Source: an uncultured Mollicutes bacterium | GTDB taxonomy: Bacteria; Bacillota_I; Bacilli_A; RFN20; CAG-826 | Length of the DNA stretch: 64,000 nucleotides | Reading direction: 5' to 3' | Assembly (NCBI GenBank): GCA_900540395.1 | Contig: UQFQ01000008.1 | Location: 5,541 to 69,540 of the forward strand | Shown here: positions 32,647-41,156 of the stretch, piece by piece | Numbering within the stretch: the first letter of the stretch is position 1 | Layout: every line of letters starts with the position of its first letter | Made by a program: the position numbers and the translations under genes | Notes under the pieces: model-generated | The model's input: only the letters and a program-made list of their open reading frames with translations | Told to the model about the DNA's origin: nothing | Databases searched by the model: none

Positions 32647-34176
32647 ATGGATAAAATTTTAGTAATTGATTATGGCTCTCAATACAATGAACTTATAGTA
32701 AGAAGAGTTAGAGATTTGGGCGTTTATGCTTTATTGGTTGACAATAAAACAGATTTATCAACCTTTGATAAAAATGAAATAAAGGGAATTATACTTTCTG
32801 GTGGTCCAAATTCTGTTAATGATCAAAATTCACCAAAGATTAATCCTAAAATTTTCTCTTTTAATGTACCAATACTAGGAATATGTTATGGCATGCAAGC
32901 CTTAGCTCATTATTTTGGGGGAGTAGTTCAAGAAAACGTTGTTAAAGAATACGGCAATACTGAAGTCGTCTTTAATAATGATTCATTACTTTTGAAAGAC
33001 GTTAATAAAACTAGTCAAGTATTTATGTCTCATTCTGATACTGTTTCTAATCTTCCAACAGAATTTAAAAGTATTTGCTCATCTAAGATGTGCTTAAATG
33101 CTGGAATGGAGAATACTGAAAAAAGAATTTATGCTCTTCAATTTCATCCAGAAGTTAGAGATACGATAGAAGGCAAAAACATAATTTCTAATTTTTTATT
33201 CAAGATTTGCAAGGTTTTTAAAAATTGGAGCATTGATAATTGGATAGAAGACAAGGTTAAAGAAATAAAAGAATTTGTTAAAGATCAAAAGGTTCTACTT
33301 GGAATTAGTGGTGGCGTAGATTCTTCTGTGTGTGCATTATTAATTCACAAAGCTATTGGAGACCAACTATATCCTTTATTCATCAACCATGGTTTACTTA
33401 GAGAAAATGAAGAAAAATTAGTTCTTGAAAGTTTTAAAAACAAATTTAATATCAAAGTTTATTATAAAGACGCTTCTGCTAAATTTTTAACATTATTAAG
33501 AGGCGTTACTTCTCCTGAAAAGAAAAGAAAAATTATCGGAAAAACTTTCATTGATGTTTTTAAAGAACAAGCATCAAAACTAAAAGATGTGTCTATTTTA
33601 GCTCAAGGAACTTTATATACAGACATTGTTGAAAGTGGAAAAGGCGGAAATTCAAAAGTCATAAAATCTCATCATAATGTCGGTGGGTTACCTAAAGAAC
33701 TAGGTTTTAAACTTCTTGAACCACTAAATGAATTATATAAAGATGAAGTTCGAGAACTAGGAAGAAAATTAGGTCTTGATGATTCCTTTGTTTCTCGTCA
33801 ACCTTTTCCTGGCCCAGGACTTGCCATACGAATAATTGGCAATATCACCAAAAAGAAATTAGAAATCGTAAGAAAAGCTGATGTTATTTATCAAGAAGAG
33901 ATTAAAAAAGCAGGGCTCGACAAAAAGATATGGCAATATTTTGCTGTTTTAACTAATACTAGAACCGTTGGAGTAATGGGTGACAATAGAACTTACTTAT
34001 ATACAGTAGCTTTAAGAGCGGTTGACTCAATAGATGGTATGACTGCAAGAAGTTATCCTATTCCTTTTGAAGTTTTGGAGAAAATAAGTTCGAGAATTGT
34101 TAATGAAGTGCCATATGTAAATAAAGTTGTTTACGATATTACTTCAAAACCTCCTTCAACTATTGAATGGGAATAA
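32647..34176 (+). CDS. guaA: GMP synthase (glutamine-hydrolysing)
   Basis: A 509-residue GuaA converting XMP to GMP. The class I glutamine amidotransferase domain has the nucleophile in GICYGMQ (about 80-86) and the His/Glu pair in LQFHPEV. The ATP pyrophosphatase domain begins LGISGGVDSS (P-loop, about 218-227). The C-terminal dimerisation domain ends with the conserved KPPSTIEWE. The ribosome site AGGTGG lies nine bases upstream. The 129-base leader shows no recognisable purine riboswitch. It stands alone, with no terminator hairpin evident downstream. Confidence 0.95.
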   Translation: MDKILVIDYGSQYNELIVRRVRDLGVYALLVDNKTDLSTFDKNEIKGIILSGGPNSVNDQNSPKINPKIFSFNVPILGICYGMQALAHYFGGVVQENVVKEYGNTEVVFNNDSLLLKDVNKTSQVFMSHSDTVSNLPTEFKSICSSKMCLNAGMENTEKRIYALQFHPEVRDTIEGKNIISNFLFKICKVFKNWSIDNWIEDKVKEIKEFVKDQKVLLGISGGVDSSVCALLIHKAIGDQLYPLFINHGLLRENEEKLVLESFKNKFNIKVYYKDASAKFLTLLRGVTSPEKKRKIIGKTFIDVFKEQASKLKDVSILAQGTLYTDIVESGKGGNSKVIKSHHNVGGLPKELGFKLLEPLNELYKDEVRELGRKLGLDDSFVSRQPFPGPGLAIRIIGNITKKKLEIVRKADVIYQEEIKKAGLDKKIWQYFAVLTNTRTVGVMGDNRTYLYTVALRAVDSIDGMTARSYPIPFEVLEKISSRIVNEVPYVNKVVYDITSKPPSTIEWE

Positions 34177-34820
34177 TTGTTTATTTCAGCTATCCATTTT
34201 TAAACATAGGTAACAGAGCATAAGAGAAACAATAACTAAAAAATCTTTACCCAAGTTTTGACTAAGCGGAAAGTCGCATCAATATCTATAAAGACATCTG
34301 CATTCTTTTCTAGCCAATCTTTAAAATACAGACATTTCCTGGCGCAATATGTTTTAAAGTAGTCAAAATTTTATAATCTATAGATCCCAAAAAGATTATT
34401 TGAAATTGTATTTGTTGTTTCTCTTATAGCAATATGTCAAAGAACACGGGAGGTAATAAATTTTATCCTCTCACTAATATAAAGGAGTTTATTTCAAAAT
34501 TTTTAAAAATAATTAAAAAAATTTTTAAAATGTTATACGAAATATTTTTGTATAGCTGAATCTTGATTAGAGTAGTTAATAATTTTAAGCTTTCCTTTAC
34601 TATTTATTTTTGAGGTATATTAACGTGGTTTGAATATATCAATTAGTAAAATAGCAAATTTATACATATTAAAAATTGGACACAAATATACGAATATTAA
34701 CTATTTTAAATAAAAACAATGCAAATCTTCGATATATTTACATTAAAAGTAATAAATTTTAATGATGTGATACAAGTTTTTAAATGTTATAATTAACTCG
34801 ATTTATGGAGGGTAACCTAA
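34177..34820. other. 644-base gene-free region
   Basis: No intact gene is visible. The left third holds a probable degraded coding remnant on the minus strand (listed separately). The middle (34490-34560) is extremely A/T-rich with AAAATTTTTAAAA-type runs. TATAAT at 34788-34793 is the likely -10 of the galactose operon. GGAGGG before ATG 34821 is a strong ribosome site. I see no tRNA, riboswitch or repeat array here. Confidence 0.5.
34236..34430 (-). pseudogene. Possible degraded coding remnant
   Basis: On the minus strand, two overlapping frames give protein-like text that can be joined by frameshifts: IIFLGSIDYKILTTLKHIAP in one frame and DWLEKNADVFIDIDATFRL followed by VKTWVKIF and a stop (34236-34238) in the next. 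Composition is unlike random AT-rich DNA (W, D, R, C present). I do not recognise the family. It has no start or promoter and is interrupted at least once. Confidence 0.35.
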
Positions 34821-35807
34821 ATGAAATATAATATTGAAAAACTTGATAATGGTATCGAGCTTGTACACGTTGATAATGAATTAAATTTGAAAGCAACTTT
34901 AGCTAGTTATGGAGCAGGTGTTTATGAATTAAGTTATAAGGACAGACCTGTAATTTTAGAACTTGCTGATTTTAGCGATTATATGCATTCTTCAGCTTTT
35001 TATGGTAAGACTTTAGGCGTTGTTGCAGGAAGACTTAAAAAAGATGGAATCTTAGATGGTGAAGAATATCATCTTCAACCAGATGGACAATTTGATTTTG
35101 CTTTACATGGTGGTAAGTTAGATTCTATGTCTTTTAAAAACTGGAAAACCACAGTTAGAGAAAGTGCTAAAAAACTCAGTGTTATTTTTTCATATACTAC
35201 TAGAAAAAATGAAAATGGATTCCCAGGCAAAGCTAGAATAACAATCACTTATGAATTTAATAAAACTAAAGATTCATTTAAATTGCTCCAAAAGGCAACA
35301 ACTCCAAGTGATGCTACTTTTGTTGGTTTATCAAATCACATGTACTTTAATTTAGATTCATTAGATATTTCTCAATATTATTTAAAAATGAATTGTGATA
35401 AAGTTGCCGTTACTGATGAAACATTATTAATAACCGGAGCTAGAGAAGTTCCAGAGGAATACGACTTTAGAAAATCATCAAAACTTAATCCAAGACTTGA
35501 TAAGATTGAAAAACATGATTTTAAAGGAACAATTGATGATACATTCTTATTTGATGACAAATTAGGTAAAGTCATGCTTAAAGGAGAAGATATCACATTA
35601 AATATTGTTACAGATTATCCTGCAATGAATATTTATGTCGATAATACAATGTCCCCACTTCGCTTTAAAAATAGAGATGATTTCAAAAAGAGAAGAGGTA
35701 TTGCTCTTGAACCACAAATGTTCTTATTTGATCGCGAGTCTATCACCTTAAGAAAAGGGGAAAAGTATTCTCATTATATTGAGTATAAATTCAAGGAGAC
35801 CAAATAA
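34821..35807 (+). CDS. galM: Aldose 1-epimerase (galactose mutarotase)
   Basis: A 328-residue beta-sandwich epimerase interconverting alpha and beta sugar anomers. Expected motifs are KTLGVVAGRLKKDG (about 54-67), FALHGGKLDSMSFKNW with the substrate His (about 96-111), SNHMYFNLD with the catalytic His (about 172-180), and the ALEPQMF segment with the catalytic Glu near 297. It heads the galM-galT-galK operon, only two bases before galT. It feeds alpha-D-galactose to GalK. Confidence 0.9.
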   Translation: MKYNIEKLDNGIELVHVDNELNLKATLASYGAGVYELSYKDRPVILELADFSDYMHSSAFYGKTLGVVAGRLKKDGILDGEEYHLQPDGQFDFALHGGKLDSMSFKNWKTTVRESAKKLSVIFSYTTRKNENGFPGKARITITYEFNKTKDSFKLLQKATTPSDATFVGLSNHMYFNLDSLDISQYYLKMNCDKVAVTDETLLITGAREVPEEYDFRKSSKLNPRLDKIEKHDFKGTIDDTFLFDDKLGKVMLKGEDITLNIVTDYPAMNIYVDNTMSPLRFKNRDDFKKRRGIALEPQMFLFDRESITLRKGEKYSHYIEYKFKETK

Positions 35808-35809
35808 GT

Positions 35810-37327
35810 ATGATTAGAGAGGTAATTAATAGTTTAATTGATTATGCTTCAATTCATTTAGGTCTTGAAGGGTTAGACCGTGTTTATGCACGTAATATTG
35901 TTTTAGGCGAATTAGGTCTTGAATATCCTTCTGATAAAGCTGTTTTTTCAATTGAACAAATTGAAAAGATGGAAGTCCCAGATTACTTTATTGAACAAAT
36001 TGAAAAATATTTAAAAGAAGAAAAAGGATATTCTGATAAAGAAGCAGAACTTAAAGCTGTTTTTGTGATGGGTGTTGTAACTCCTTCCCCAGAGGAAGTT
36101 GTTAAAAAGTTTGAAGAATTAAGAAAATTTGATAGTGCACGAGCACTAGATTATTTATATAACCTTGGTATTAAAAATTACTATTTTCAAAAAACAATGG
36201 TTGATAAAAATATTGTTTGGAAAACTGATTATAAAAATAAAAACATTGAAATTAGTATTAATCTTTCTAAACCAGAAAAAAGTAACAAAGATATTGCTAA
36301 ACTTTTAGAAAAACCAAAATCAAGCGATATTAAGTATCCAAAATGTTTGTTATGCTTAGAAAATATTGGTTTCTATGGTAACGATCATCATCCAGCTAGA
36401 GAAAATATTCGTTTTATTCCTGTCGTTTTAGATGGAGAAACTTGGTATTTACAATACTCACCTTATGGATATTACTATAAACATTGTATATGTTTCTCTT
36501 CTAAACATTCTCAAATGGTAATAAATGAATCAACTTTTAGAAAACTAGTTGATTTTGTTGATGCATATCCATCTTTTTTTATTGGAAGTAATGCTGATTT
36601 ACCAATTGTTGGTGGTTCAATCTTAAACCATGAACATTTCCAAGGTGGTGAACATATACTCCCTGTTATGGAAGCAGATATTAAGAAAGAATATAAGCTT
36701 ACAAAATATCAAAATACAAAACTTTATAAACTTGATTGGTATAACTCCACCCTTTTAATAAAAGGAAAAGATAGCAAAGAAGTGGTAGCCTTAGCTAGTG
36801 ATATTTTAAAGGCTTGGAAAACTTATAACGACTTAGATAATGATATTTTATCTAGTGATGAAAATGGAAACCATAATACCATCACCCCATCAATTAGAAA
36901 GATTAAAGATGAATACTATCTTTATTTAATCTTAAGAAATAATAGATGTGATGAAAAATATCCTGAAGGCATTTTCCATGCTCATCCAGAATATCATCAC
37001 ATTAAAAAAGAAGGTATTGGTATTATTGAGGCAATGGGCTTATTTATTCTTCCAGCAAGACTTGTTAGACAAGAAAACGAGATTAAAGAAGTTCTGGCTT
37101 TAGGATTAAATAATGAGCAAATTGTTGAAAAATATCCTGATTTAGCAAGCTTTTCTAATATGATAGAGGTTTTAAGAAAAGGATATTCTGCTTCAACTAT
37201 TGATAAAAAAATTAAAGAATATATCGAAGATACTTGCAAAAACATTTTAATGAACACTGCAGTATTTAAGGATAATAAAAAAGGAAATGAAGGCCTTGAT
37301 AAATTTATTGGAGGAATAGACTTATAA
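35810..37327 (+). CDS. galT: UDP-glucose-hexose-1-phosphate uridylyltransferase (Firmicutes type)
   Basis: A 505-residue GalT of the Firmicutes-specific class. It transfers UMP from UDP-glucose to galactose 1-phosphate. The nucleophile region reads GGSILNHEHFQGGEH (about 267-281), equivalent to the HxHxQ site. Two more conserved stretches are KCLLCLENIGFYGNDHHPAR and FHAHPEYHHIKKEGIG. Its stop overlaps the galK ATG (TAATG). The UDP-glucose supplier GalU is encoded at 55774; galE is not in the window. Confidence 0.93.
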   Translation: MIREVINSLIDYASIHLGLEGLDRVYARNIVLGELGLEYPSDKAVFSIEQIEKMEVPDYFIEQIEKYLKEEKGYSDKEAELKAVFVMGVVTPSPEEVVKKFEELRKFDSARALDYLYNLGIKNYYFQKTMVDKNIVWKTDYKNKNIEISINLSKPEKSNKDIAKLLEKPKSSDIKYPKCLLCLENIGFYGNDHHPARENIRFIPVVLDGETWYLQYSPYGYYYKHCICFSSKHSQMVINESTFRKLVDFVDAYPSFFIGSNADLPIVGGSILNHEHFQGGEHILPVMEADIKKEYKLTKYQNTKLYKLDWYNSTLLIKGKDSKEVVALASDILKAWKTYNDLDNDILSSDENGNHNTITPSIRKIKDEYYLYLILRNNRCDEKYPEGIFHAHPEYHHIKKEGIGIIEAMGLFILPARLVRQENEIKEVLALGLNNEQIVEKYPDLASFSNMIEVLRKGYSASTIDKKIKEYIEDTCKNILMNTAVFKDNKKGNEGLDKFIGGIDL

Positions 37328-38490
37328 TGGAAAAATCAGATTTAAGAAAAGAATTTAATAAGATTTTTAAAGTTGAACCTGAATATTATATTGATACAGG
37401 CGGACGTTTTGAAATTTGTGGTAACCATACCGACCACAATCATGGTTTATGTCTTGTTGCTAATTGCTCTTTAAGAATTAAAGCTTGTGTTAATAAAAAC
37501 GCTAATAAAGTTAGAATTAAATCACAAGGCTATTCTTTTTTTGAATTTAGCATTAATGATTTAGAGTTTGATTCAAAAGAATTAAATAAAACTTTACTTC
37601 TTGCTAAAGGAATTTTGTTTAAGTTAAAAGAACAAGGCTATAAAATCGGTGGATTTGATGCTTACATTAGTAGTGATATTCCTGATGGAAGTGGTGTTTC
37701 ATCAAGTGCAGCAGTTGAATCGCTTTTTGGTTATATAATTTCTTATTTATATAACGATGGGAAAATATCCCCATTAGTAATTGCTAAAACAGGTCAATTT
37801 AGCGAGAACAATTATTTTGGAAAACCAAGTGGATTATTAGACCAAGTTGGAACTTCTTTTGACTCATTTAACTATATTGATTTTAAAAATATAGAAGAGC
37901 CAACAATTACTACCTTACCTTTTAATTTTCCTTTAACTTTATATCTAATTAAGTCAGTTGGTGATCATGCTAACTTAACACCACTTTACGCAGCTATACC
38001 TAATAATATGAATAAAGTTGCAAGCTTGCTTGATGGTAAAAAGTTTTTAAGAGATTGTGACGATAAAGATATTTTCGCTCGAATTGATGCCCTAGATATT
38101 GATGAAAGCGTTAAAAAGATGGGAAGACATTTCTTTATTGAAAACGCCAATGTTTTAAAAGCAAAAGATGCTATTGAAAGAAATGATCTTGAGGAATTTT
38201 TAGATGCAATCCGCGCAAGTCAAAAGACTAGTAAAGAAAACATTAAAAATACATTCGTTGAAGGTGAATATAAAGATTCACCACAAAACATTATCGATGA
38301 TGTAAGCGAATTTATAAAAGATCACGGCGCTATTAGAATTCATGGTGGTGGATTTAAAGGAACTGTTCTTGCTTTTATTAAGAATGAGTTTGCTGAAGAA
38401 TTTGATAAGTTTTTAGAGAAAAAGTATGCTAAATCAAGATATTTTAAAGTAAATATCTCGAATCATGCTGTTAACTTTGAGAGATTGTAA
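37327..38490 (+). CDS. galK: Galactokinase
   Basis: A 387-residue GHMP kinase phosphorylating galactose. The substrate motif is GGRFEICGNHTDHNHG (about 21-36), the GNHTDHxHG variant seen in Firmicutes rather than GEHTDYN. The ATP loop is IPDGSGVSSSAAVE (about 117-130), and IRIHGGGFKGTVLAF near 337-351 is motif 3. It completes the Leloir trio with galM and galT. It is followed by two small membrane-protein genes in the same direction. Confidence 0.92.
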   Translation: MEKSDLRKEFNKIFKVEPEYYIDTGGRFEICGNHTDHNHGLCLVANCSLRIKACVNKNANKVRIKSQGYSFFEFSINDLEFDSKELNKTLLLAKGILFKLKEQGYKIGGFDAYISSDIPDGSGVSSSAAVESLFGYIISYLYNDGKISPLVIAKTGQFSENNYFGKPSGLLDQVGTSFDSFNYIDFKNIEEPTITTLPFNFPLTLYLIKSVGDHANLTPLYAAIPNNMNKVASLLDGKKFLRDCDDKDIFARIDALDIDESVKKMGRHFFIENANVLKAKDAIERNDLEEFLDAIRASQKTSKENIKNTFVEGEYKDSPQNIIDDVSEFIKDHGAIRIHGGGFKGTVLAFIKNEFAEEFDKFLEKKYAKSRYFKVNISNHAVNFERL

Positions 38491-38492
38491 TT

Positions 38493-38732
38493 ATGATTTT
38501 TGATGTAGCGCCACTTCCATTTTATGCTGATAGTGGATTTTTAATTACTATATGCATAGTTGCTTGTATCATTGTTCTCATCTTAATTGCTTATTTTGCT
38601 TATCGTTTTATTAAGCAGAAAAAGCTAGAAAAGCTTACACCAGAAGATTTAGAGAAAAAGAATAAAAAGAGCGAAAAAGAAGAAGTCAAAGAAGAAGGTA
38701 AAGCGGAAAATACAGATATTGAAGGCGAGTAG
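38493..38732 (+). CDS. Small single-TM protein with charged tail
   Basis: A 79-residue protein: one membrane helix (about 16-42), a basic turn (FIKQKKLEK) and a highly charged Lys/Glu tail. I know no family. It starts two bases after galK and overlaps the next start (TAGTG), so it belongs to the galactose operon transcript. The N-terminus is predicted outside and the tail inside by the positive-inside rule. No function is proposed. Confidence 0.6.
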   Translation: MIFDVAPLPFYADSGFLITICIVACIIVLILIAYFAYRFIKQKKLEKLTPEDLEKKNKKSEKEEVKEEGKAENTDIEGE

Positions 38733-39190
38733 TGGGATCATTCATCGTTATTTACTCTTTATTATTGACTATAATAAGTGAAACCTTGTTCCTTTCTATT
38801 TTAATAACCAGCAAAAACAAAGAGCGTCTTGTTGTTTTTGCATTAACAAATGCGTTAACAAACATTTTAGCTCAAATAGCAAACTACTGTTTAGTTAACT
38901 TATGCTTATTAAATTATTATTTATCACTTTCAATAATTGAATTCTTTGTTTTTCTTGTTGAATTTATTTTTTACTTTTTGTATTTCAAAGATTGGAAGAT
39001 AGCTACATTCTCATTAATTGGAAATGCATTTACTTTATCTTTAACTTTTGTGGTAAATGCAGTGATAGATAACATAGTCTTACTTATTCTCTTGCCGATA
39101 GTTTTAACTATTATTTTTATAGTAATAACCTATTTTATAAAGAAGATTTATGATTACTCGAGAATTAAAATTAAGCAAGAACATGAATAA
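38732..39190 (+). CDS. Hypothetical five-TM membrane protein
   Basis: A 152-residue, almost entirely hydrophobic protein starting with GTG 38732, which overlaps the previous stop. Helices are at about 3-23, 32-58, 62-82, 90-112 and 114-137, with a basic C-terminus (KKIYDYSRIKIKQ). Not recognised. Overlapping starts on both sides (38732 and 39183) tie it to its neighbours as a translationally coupled trio. Confidence 0.6.
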   Translation: MGSFIVIYSLLLTIISETLFLSILITSKNKERLVVFALTNALTNILAQIANYCLVNLCLLNYYLSLSIIEFFVFLVEFIFYFLYFKDWKIATFSLIGNAFTLSLTFVVNAVIDNIVLLILLPIVLTIIFIVITYFIKKIYDYSRIKIKQEHE

Positions 39191-40205
39191 AAAATTTGGA
39201 ATTAACTTGAGTTTTGCTGGCTTTTTCCATTTTCTAGTAGACTTTTTGCCTGTTTCTACACTATATTTATATGCTTCAAGTGCAGAGGATTTCTTTTTTC
39301 TTGTTGTGACTTACAATCTATTAGCTTTTGGTTTACAGCCATTTATTGGCCTTTTAATAGACCGTTATGAAAGAAGCGAAAAGAGTTTTTGTGTTTCTTC
39401 CATAATGCTTTTATTACTTGGTGCATTATTAACCTTTAATTTTTACTTAAGTGTCATTTTATTAGGTTTAGGCAATGCTATCTTCCATGTAGCTTTTGCA
39501 AAAGACGTAGTGAAAAAAGCAAAAAGTAGTTTTCCTCTTGGCGTTTTTATTGCTCCTGGAGTGCTTGGTTTAGGAATTGGGTTTACTTTTTTAAATGATT
39601 TTTTAAGGCTCACATTTATTTTTGCTGGTTTTATAGGTTTATTTCTTTATATAAGATTTAAAGAAGACTACGGCTACGAAACAAGTGAAGAAGGCACATC
39701 AAAAAGAAATTATAAACCACTTAATTTCACCCCAATTTTATATGTAATATTTATTTGTTTAACTGTTTTGAGCATCTTTTTTAGAGGAAGCTTAGGAAAA
39801 CTCGCTCCAACAATAGATGTTGCCTATCTATTTTTATACGTTAGTATTGTTTCTTTTATTGGGAAATTTATTGGCGGTTTATTTTCAAAGAAGATATGTT
39901 TAATTACCTCTTTTGTTTTATCTATTATTTCTGCTTTTTTCATTAGCTCTATTTATGGTTTACTGATTTTTACTTTTTCTATAAATATTTTAATGCCATT
40001 AACATTAGATTATTTAAGAAAATCTTTTTATAAATATGAGGCTACGAGCTTAGGGATAAGTGCCTTTGTTTTACTTATTGGTACATATTTATTTAATTCG
40101 GTTGATCAAAATAGCAAACAGATATATTTTATTGTTTTCTTAGTTTTGCATTTATGTATTTTGGCTTTTTTCTTCTTTTTAGAAGAAAGAAAAAAGAAGA
40201 ATTAA
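39183..40205 (+). CDS. MFS-like transporter
   Basis: A 340-residue protein with about ten TM segments, starting at ATG 39183 and overlapping the previous gene by eight bases. GLLIDRYERSEKSF (about 61-74) fits the MFS loop between TM2 and TM3, and the second half repeats the helix pattern after a cytosolic loop (about 163-185). It is shorter than a standard 12-TM MFS protein. The substrate is unknown; its place after galM-T-K could mean sugar or sugar-alcohol export. Confidence 0.65.
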   Translation: MNKKFGINLSFAGFFHFLVDFLPVSTLYLYASSAEDFFFLVVTYNLLAFGLQPFIGLLIDRYERSEKSFCVSSIMLLLLGALLTFNFYLSVILLGLGNAIFHVAFAKDVVKKAKSSFPLGVFIAPGVLGLGIGFTFLNDFLRLTFIFAGFIGLFLYIRFKEDYGYETSEEGTSKRNYKPLNFTPILYVIFICLTVLSIFFRGSLGKLAPTIDVAYLFLYVSIVSFIGKFIGGLFSKKICLITSFVLSIISAFFISSIYGLLIFTFSINILMPLTLDYLRKSFYKYEATSLGISAFVLLIGTYLFNSVDQNSKQIYFIVFLVLHLCILAFFFFLEERKKKN

Positions 40206-40255
40206 ATACAGTGCTTGTATTTTAGAGACCTAAGAAATAAGAACTAAAACAAATA

Positions 40256-40285
40256 TAAAAAAACACAAAGCGCGTGTCTTTGTGT
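40256..40285 (-). terminator. Terminator of hpt
   Basis: On the minus strand ACACAAAG (40285-40278), loop, CTTTGTGT (40270-40263), followed by seven T. It may also slow transcripts arriving from the galactose operon. Confidence 0.8.
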
Positions 40286-40312
40286 CAAAATAAGTTGAGT
40301 TTTGCAGGCTTT

Positions 40313-40876
40313 TTAGTTATTTTTAAGTTTTTTATCCCAATCTTCTAATTGCTTTTTAGTTGGTACAAAAACGTGATCAATGTTTCTTCCTATTTCATTA
40401 TAGTCGAAACCATAGCCAACTAAGAATTTGGCTTGATTCATGGTTATACCAACGACATCAGCAGTAAGATCAACTTTTCTAAGTGGCTTTTTATCAACAA
40501 AGCAACAAATTTTGATATCACGAGGATTGTAATTTAATTGAATATATTGTTTTAAATAGTTTAAAGTTAAACCAGTATCGATAATATCTTCGACAATAAC
40601 GACATCTTTCCCTCTAATGTCAGTGGTGATGTCTTTTTTTAAGTGGATAACGCCTGTAGAAGAAGTACCACTATAACTAGTAACTTGGATAAAATCCATA
40701 ATAAAATCAAAGTTTAGCTTTTTAATTAAATCCATCATAAAAGGTAAGGCGCCTTTTAAAACTCCAATCAAAACAGGAATTTTATCGCTGTTTTCATACA
40801 TTGAATTTAATTCATTTGCACATTTAGTAATAATTTCATCGATTTCTTCTCTGGTAAGCACAATTTCTGGTGTCAT
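40313..40876 (-). CDS. hpt: Hypoxanthine phosphoribosyltransferase
   Basis: A 187-residue purine-salvage PRTase. The PRPP loop is VVIVEDIIDTGLTL (about 92-105), the PPi loop is near VLIGVLKGALPFM (about 36-48), and the flexible loop is TSYSGTSSTGVI. The C-terminal base-site segment KFLVGYGFDYNEIGRNI is typical of Hpt. It is monocistronic, with GAGGG before the ATG. It is the only reverse gene between the galactose catabolic and transport operons. Confidence 0.94.
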   Translation of the reverse strand: MTPEIVLTREEIDEIITKCANELNSMYENSDKIPVLIGVLKGALPFMMDLIKKLNFDFIMDFIQVTSYSGTSSTGVIHLKKDITTDIRGKDVVIVEDIIDTGLTLNYLKQYIQLNYNPRDIKICCFVDKKPLRKVDLTADVVGITMNQAKFLVGYGFDYNEIGRNIDHVFVPTKKQLEDWDKKLKNN

Positions 40877-41028
40877 AAATAGCCCTCAATAAATATATAA
40901 AGATAATAGAGAGTTAGAAATTGACCTTCAAGAAAATTTATGAAAATTCAAAAAAATTAATTTTGTTTTAATGGTTAAATGTTTCAATTGAAAGCAAATA
41001 TCCTTATTTTTTGAATTGTATAGAGAAA

Positions 41029-41077
41029 TTTACATTTTTGGTATAGATTTTTCTATTATTTGATGAAAGCGCTTACA
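41029..41077 (+). promoter_or_regulatory. mgl promoter region with consensus cre site
   Basis: TGAAAGCGCTTACA (41064-41077) agrees fully with the CcpA element TGAAANCGNTTNCA. A possible promoter is TTTACA (41029-41034) with TATTAT (41054-41059), spacer 19. The cre would then begin at about the transcript start and block initiation when preferred sugars are present. The leader to ATG 41157 is about 90 bases with a small ACTC..GAGAGT hairpin. Confidence 0.75.
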
Positions 41078-41156
41078 TTAAAATTAATGTCAAGTAGGGT
41101 AACTCGTGCGAGAGTATCTTATTTAACGGAATTAAATAGGAGGATAAATTTATAAT

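Noticed and set aside
41078..41156. Riboswitch or attenuator in the mglB leader
   Set aside because: Only a four-to-six-base hairpin is present and no known aptamer pattern is seen; the cre site explains regulation sufficiently.
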